Assembly (NCBI GenBank): GCA_963703745.1
Contig: CAVPFL010000003.1
Coordinates: 434,001 to 498,000, forward strand
DNA length: 64,000 nucleotides
Reading direction: 5' to 3'
Source of the DNA: AP-15 sp963703745
GTDB taxonomy: Bacteria; Pseudomonadota; Alphaproteobacteria; ATCC43930; CGMCC-115725
Under the pieces are notes generated by a model, which ran no database searches, was not told the origin of the DNA, and worked only from the letters and a program-made list of their open reading frames with translations. The position numbers and the translations under genes are program-made. Below, piece after piece: positions 61,796-64,000 of this stretch (position 1 is its first letter; every line of letters begins with the position of its first letter).

Positions 61796-62913
61796 CGAGG
61801 CAAATCATGGCCACCAGCAGCAGCAAGATCCGCGTCGGCATCGTCGGGGCCAATCCGCAGCGCGGATTTGCCTCGGTCGCCCATATCCCGGCTTTGCAGG
61901 CGCTGCCGGACTTCGAGATCACCGCCGTTTGCACGAGCCGCCAGGATTCGGCCGAGGCGGCGGCGCGGCACTTGGGGGCTCGGCTGGCGTTCGCCGATTG
62001 CGAGAAGCTGGCGCAGCACCCCGACGTCGACCTGGTCACGGTCAGCGTCAAGGTGCCCGACCATTACCGGCCGGTGATGGCGGCGATCGAGGCCGGCAAG
62101 CACGTCTATAGCGAATGGCCGCTTGGCCGCGATACGGCGGAGGCCGTCCGGCTGCGCGACGCCGCGAACGCCAGGGGGATCCGGCACGCGGTCGGGCTGC
62201 AGGGCCAGATGTCGCCGCCGATCAACTATCTCAAGGACCTGATCGCCACCGGCTATGTCGGCCGGGTGCTGTCGGCGACGATGATCGGCTGCGCGCCAAA
62301 CTGGGGAGCCACGATCGACCGCGCCTACCAGGCCGATCGCGCCAATGGCGCCAATCTATTGACGATCACCGGCGGCCACACGATCGATGCGCTGTGCCAT
62401 TGCTTGGGCGAATTCCGCGAGCTCTCCGCCTTTGCAATCAGCCAGCGTGATCAGATCGCGCTCGCCGAAACCGGCGAGATGGTGGCCAAGACCGTGCCCG
62501 ACCAGGTGGCGGTCAGCGGCATTGCCGGCAATGGTGCCGTCGTATCGTTTCAGGTGCGCGGCGGCGTGGCGCGCGGCACCCACTTCCTGTTTGAGATCCA
62601 TGGCGACGAAGGCGACCTGGTGCTGACCCCGACCACGCGCAACTCGATGCAGCGTCAGACGCTCGTGCTGAAAGGGGCGCGCGGCGCCGGTGCCGCCCTT
62701 GCCGACCTACCGGTTCCGGCAAAGTACCGGTGGGTCCCGGACGATGTACCCGCCGAAGACCCTTACAATGTCGCGCAGCTCTACGCGAAGCTCGGCGAGG
62801 CAATCCGCGACGGCAAGCCGGTGAGCTCCGGCTTTGACGCGGCGGTCACGCGCCATCGGCTGCTCGACACGATCATGCGTGCCTCTGACACCGGCCAGAA
62901 GCAGACCGCGTAG
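61792..62913 (+). CDS. Gfo/Idh/MocA family oxidoreductase
   Basis: 373 aa. NAD(P) Rossmann start IRVGIVGANPQRGFASVAHI, DVDLVTVSVKVPDHYRPVM, and AGKHVYSEWPLGRDTAEA, where the usual EKP motif reads EWP. Later TGGHTIDALCHCLGEF has the active-site-type His pair. Its ATG overlaps the oxc stop, so translation is coupled; a second ATG lies at 61807. A link to oxalate metabolism is inferred only from this coupling. Confidence 0.82.
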   Translation: MTRQIMATSSSKIRVGIVGANPQRGFASVAHIPALQALPDFEITAVCTSRQDSAEAAARHLGARLAFADCEKLAQHPDVDLVTVSVKVPDHYRPVMAAIEAGKHVYSEWPLGRDTAEAVRLRDAANARGIRHAVGLQGQMSPPINYLKDLIATGYVGRVLSATMIGCAPNWGATIDRAYQADRANGANLLTITGGHTIDALCHCLGEFRELSAFAISQRDQIALAETGEMVAKTVPDQVAVSGIAGNGAVVSFQVRGGVARGTHFLFEIHGDEGDLVLTPTTRNSMQRQTLVLKGARGAGAALADLPVPAKYRWVPDDVPAEDPYNVAQLYAKLGEAIRDGKPVSSGFDAAVTRHRLLDTIMRASDTGQKQTA

Positions 62914-62919
62914 CGGATT

Positions 62920-63306
62920 TTATTCCGCGGCGGCGCGCAATGTCGGTTCGGCGAGCACTGCGGCGGCTTCCTTGGCAACGACCGTGCCTTCGAAGAAGCG
63001 CGGGTTCTGTCTGCCCCATAGCCGCACGGCATTGGTGAAGGTGAAGTCGCGGAAATTGGCCTCGGTGATCAGGCCGTCCTCGACCAATTCCCAGGCTTCG
63101 GGCAATGGGTCGCGCATGTCGACCACGTCGAAATGCCCGATGTCCGAGCTGTAGATCGCGTTGAGCGGCGCCCCGAACGGGTTGGCGCGGCTGAAGGCGC
63201 AGACGTTCATCCGGTCGTCCGCCTCGCAGCCGAAGTAATAGGGTTTGGCGTAGAGATCGAGCCAATCCTCTTTGCGACTGATCTTGCAGCCGGCGAAATC
63301 GTCGAT
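62920..63306 (-). pseudogene. 3' fragment of a paralog of the 45-kb amidohydrolase
   Basis: Reads GGIDDFAGCKISRKEDWLDL, YYFGCEADD, NPFGAPLNAIYSSDIGHFDV, NFRDFTFTNAVRLWGRQNPR, matching the last ~125 residues of the intact protein (45306-46781) closely. Homology stops abruptly near 63306 and no start codon precedes it, so the N-terminal three quarters are gone. Confidence 0.85.
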
Positions 63307-63498
63307 ACCCCCTACCCCAACTCACCTGTATCCAACTTCCTCTCACCATTTAGAATTCGGGCAACCCGGATCGCATTGGCGACAGTATCGCGGTTCGTTG
63401 CTGGCCTTATGGTCTCCTTCGGCGCTTCGCTCTCTCACAATTGCTTAATCACAAGCATGTACAAGAAGTATTAGCTGTCGAGAGGAACACCGCAGGCT
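63307..63498. other. Intergenic region at the amidohydrolase break
   Basis: 192 bp after the broken amidohydrolase fragment. A short open frame ends at 63474 but has no family character. The junction near 63306 is a candidate insertion/deletion breakpoint. Confidence 0.4.
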
Positions 63499-63735
63499 AT
63501 GGAAAAGCTAACAGACAATGAGATGAATCAACTTAAGTCGCTCCTGGTTCGATACCTCGCCTATCACGCACAGGGCGTGTTCAATATGGCGGTAGATGCG
63601 CTACTCGCTCGGTTCAAGTCCAGCGCCCCGATGATCGATGTAACGCCGGTGCCAGAGGTGCGTGGCCCCAGGCCGCCAGCCGAGCGAAAAAGAGGTCACC
63701 AGCTCGCCACTCAAACTAAGTCACCACCCCATTAG
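63499..63735 (+). CDS. Small hypothetical protein
   Basis: 78 aa: a helical N-terminus (NEMNQLKSLLVRYLAYHAQG, FNMAVDALLARFK) and a disordered Pro/Arg C-terminus. No family recognised. Forty-six bp upstream of the MntA-like gene; could be part of the same unit. Confidence 0.4.
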   Translation: MEKLTDNEMNQLKSLLVRYLAYHAQGVFNMAVDALLARFKSSAPMIDVTPVPEVRGPRPPAERKRGHQLATQTKSPPH

Positions 63736-63748
63736 CCCGGAAGGATTT

Positions 63749-63763
63749 GTGCTATATATGCAC
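63749..63763. promoter_or_regulatory. Short inverted repeat upstream of the MntA-like gene
   Basis: GTGC-TATATAT-GCAC, with TATATA able to act as a -10 box, 18 bp before the ATG. Toxin-antitoxin genes are often autoregulated through such sites. Confidence 0.35.
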
Positions 63764-63781
63764 GTTCCTGGGAGAGAACCG

Positions 63782-64000
63782 ATGGAACGCAGCGAAGCAA
63801 TTGCCAGGCTCCAGCAGCACAAAACCGAGTTCGAGCGGCTCGGGGTCGAGCATCTTTACCTGTTCGGCTCGACAGCGCGAGGCGAGGCACGAGAAGACTC
63901 CGATGTCGATCTCTTCTTTGACCATCCCGAGGGGTCTCTCGGACTTTTCGCGCTGATGGACGTCAAAGAGGCGGCCACCCGGATCGTTGAGCACAAAACC
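63782..64000 (+). CDS. MntA-type minimal nucleotidyltransferase (cut by right edge)
   Basis: Open from ATG 63782 to the window end (73 codons), with GGGAGAGAACC as ribosome site. YLFGSTARGEAREDSDVDL is the GSx10DxD nucleotidyltransferase signature, preceded by a short helix ARLQQHKTEFERLGV and followed by LFALMDVKEAA. It is typical of antitoxins of HEPN-MNT (type VII) pairs, in which MntA AMPylates the HepT toxin. The expected hepT gene would lie just outside the window. Confidence 0.78.
   Translation, partial: MERSEAIARLQQHKTEFERLGVEHLYLFGSTARGEAREDSDVDLFFDHPEGSLGLFALMDVKEAATRIVEHKT

Noticed and set aside
1..64000. CRISPR arrays, tRNA or rRNA genes
   Set aside because: Looked for regular spaced repeats and tRNA/rRNA-like conserved stretches; none seen by eye. 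A covariance-model scan was not possible.

Overview
The window is about 64 kb of high-GC DNA that looks alphaproteobacterial. The clues are a 5-aminolevulinate synthase (ALAS) type hemA, a canonical hpn hopanoid operon, a ccmF-ccmH-ccmI cytochrome c maturation cluster, a fused FdsG-FdsB formate dehydrogenase, and many dispersed palindromic repeats. I cannot name a species. Both edges cut genes: hpnG on the left and an MntA-like nucleotidyltransferase on the right. I saw no rRNA, tRNA or CRISPR array.

1-7.3 kb (minus strand): hopanoid operon hpnA-hpnC-hpnD-hpnE-shc, joined by 4-bp stop/start overlaps, then a 640-bp empty stretch and partial hpnG. 7.6-11.0 kb (minus): an unassigned four-gene cassette. 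It holds a membrane-anchored multidomain protein, a small winged-helix protein and two proteins sharing an N-terminal 'LGYRGF' domain, one of which carries a cysteine/histidine domain. This is my best candidate for an undescribed system. 11.5-19.0 kb (minus): ccmI, ccmH, ccmF, hemA, a secreted FnIII-like protein and a di-heme MauG/CCP-like peroxidase.

19.6-24.0 kb: a large winged-helix/AAA-type regulator cut precisely by a 1455-bp IS3-family element with 3-bp target duplications. A second, apparently identical copy lies at 55.6-57.0 kb. 24.0-24.9 kb is a nest of inverted repeats and possible IS-end remnants. 24.9-34.2 kb: a Fic protein runs antisense into an operon of fdsA, a small unknown gene, fdsGB, frc (formyl-CoA:oxalate CoA-transferase), a GntR/FCD regulator, a DUF3830 protein and a tandem-duplicated unknown. 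Together with oxc (oxalyl-CoA decarboxylase) at 60.1 kb this forms an oxalate route: Frc activates oxalate, Oxc decarboxylates oxalyl-CoA, Frc releases formate and the Fds enzyme oxidises formate to CO2 with NAD reduction.

34.4-44.8 kb: scattered enzymes, including an alpha/beta hydrolase with a Cys nucleophile, TraB/GumN, duplicated DUF2061, a catalase-like peroxidase, a nucleotidyltransferase-GNAT fusion, two GFA proteins, DUF2332, a MetE-like protein, an EamA transporter and a PTP-like phosphatase. 44.9-49.4 kb is a decay zone with a truncated, frameshifted pyruvoyl arginine decarboxylase, a LuxR remnant, a frameshifted ketopantoate-reductase-like gene and a frameshifted coiled-coil gene around an intact amidohydrolase. 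51.3-54.0 kb: a MarR regulator with a perfect palindromic operator faces a MoaD-like / BNR-propeller / VOC / YCII gene set.

55.4-60.0 kb is an island-like segment: an IS copy, two head-to-head halves of what may be one HEPN-like gene, a DUF5681 gene and an AT-rich membrane gene. 60-64 kb: oxc coupled to a Gfo/Idh/MocA oxidoreductase, a truncated paralog of the 45-kb amidohydrolase, and a toxin-antitoxin-like nucleotidyltransferase at the edge.
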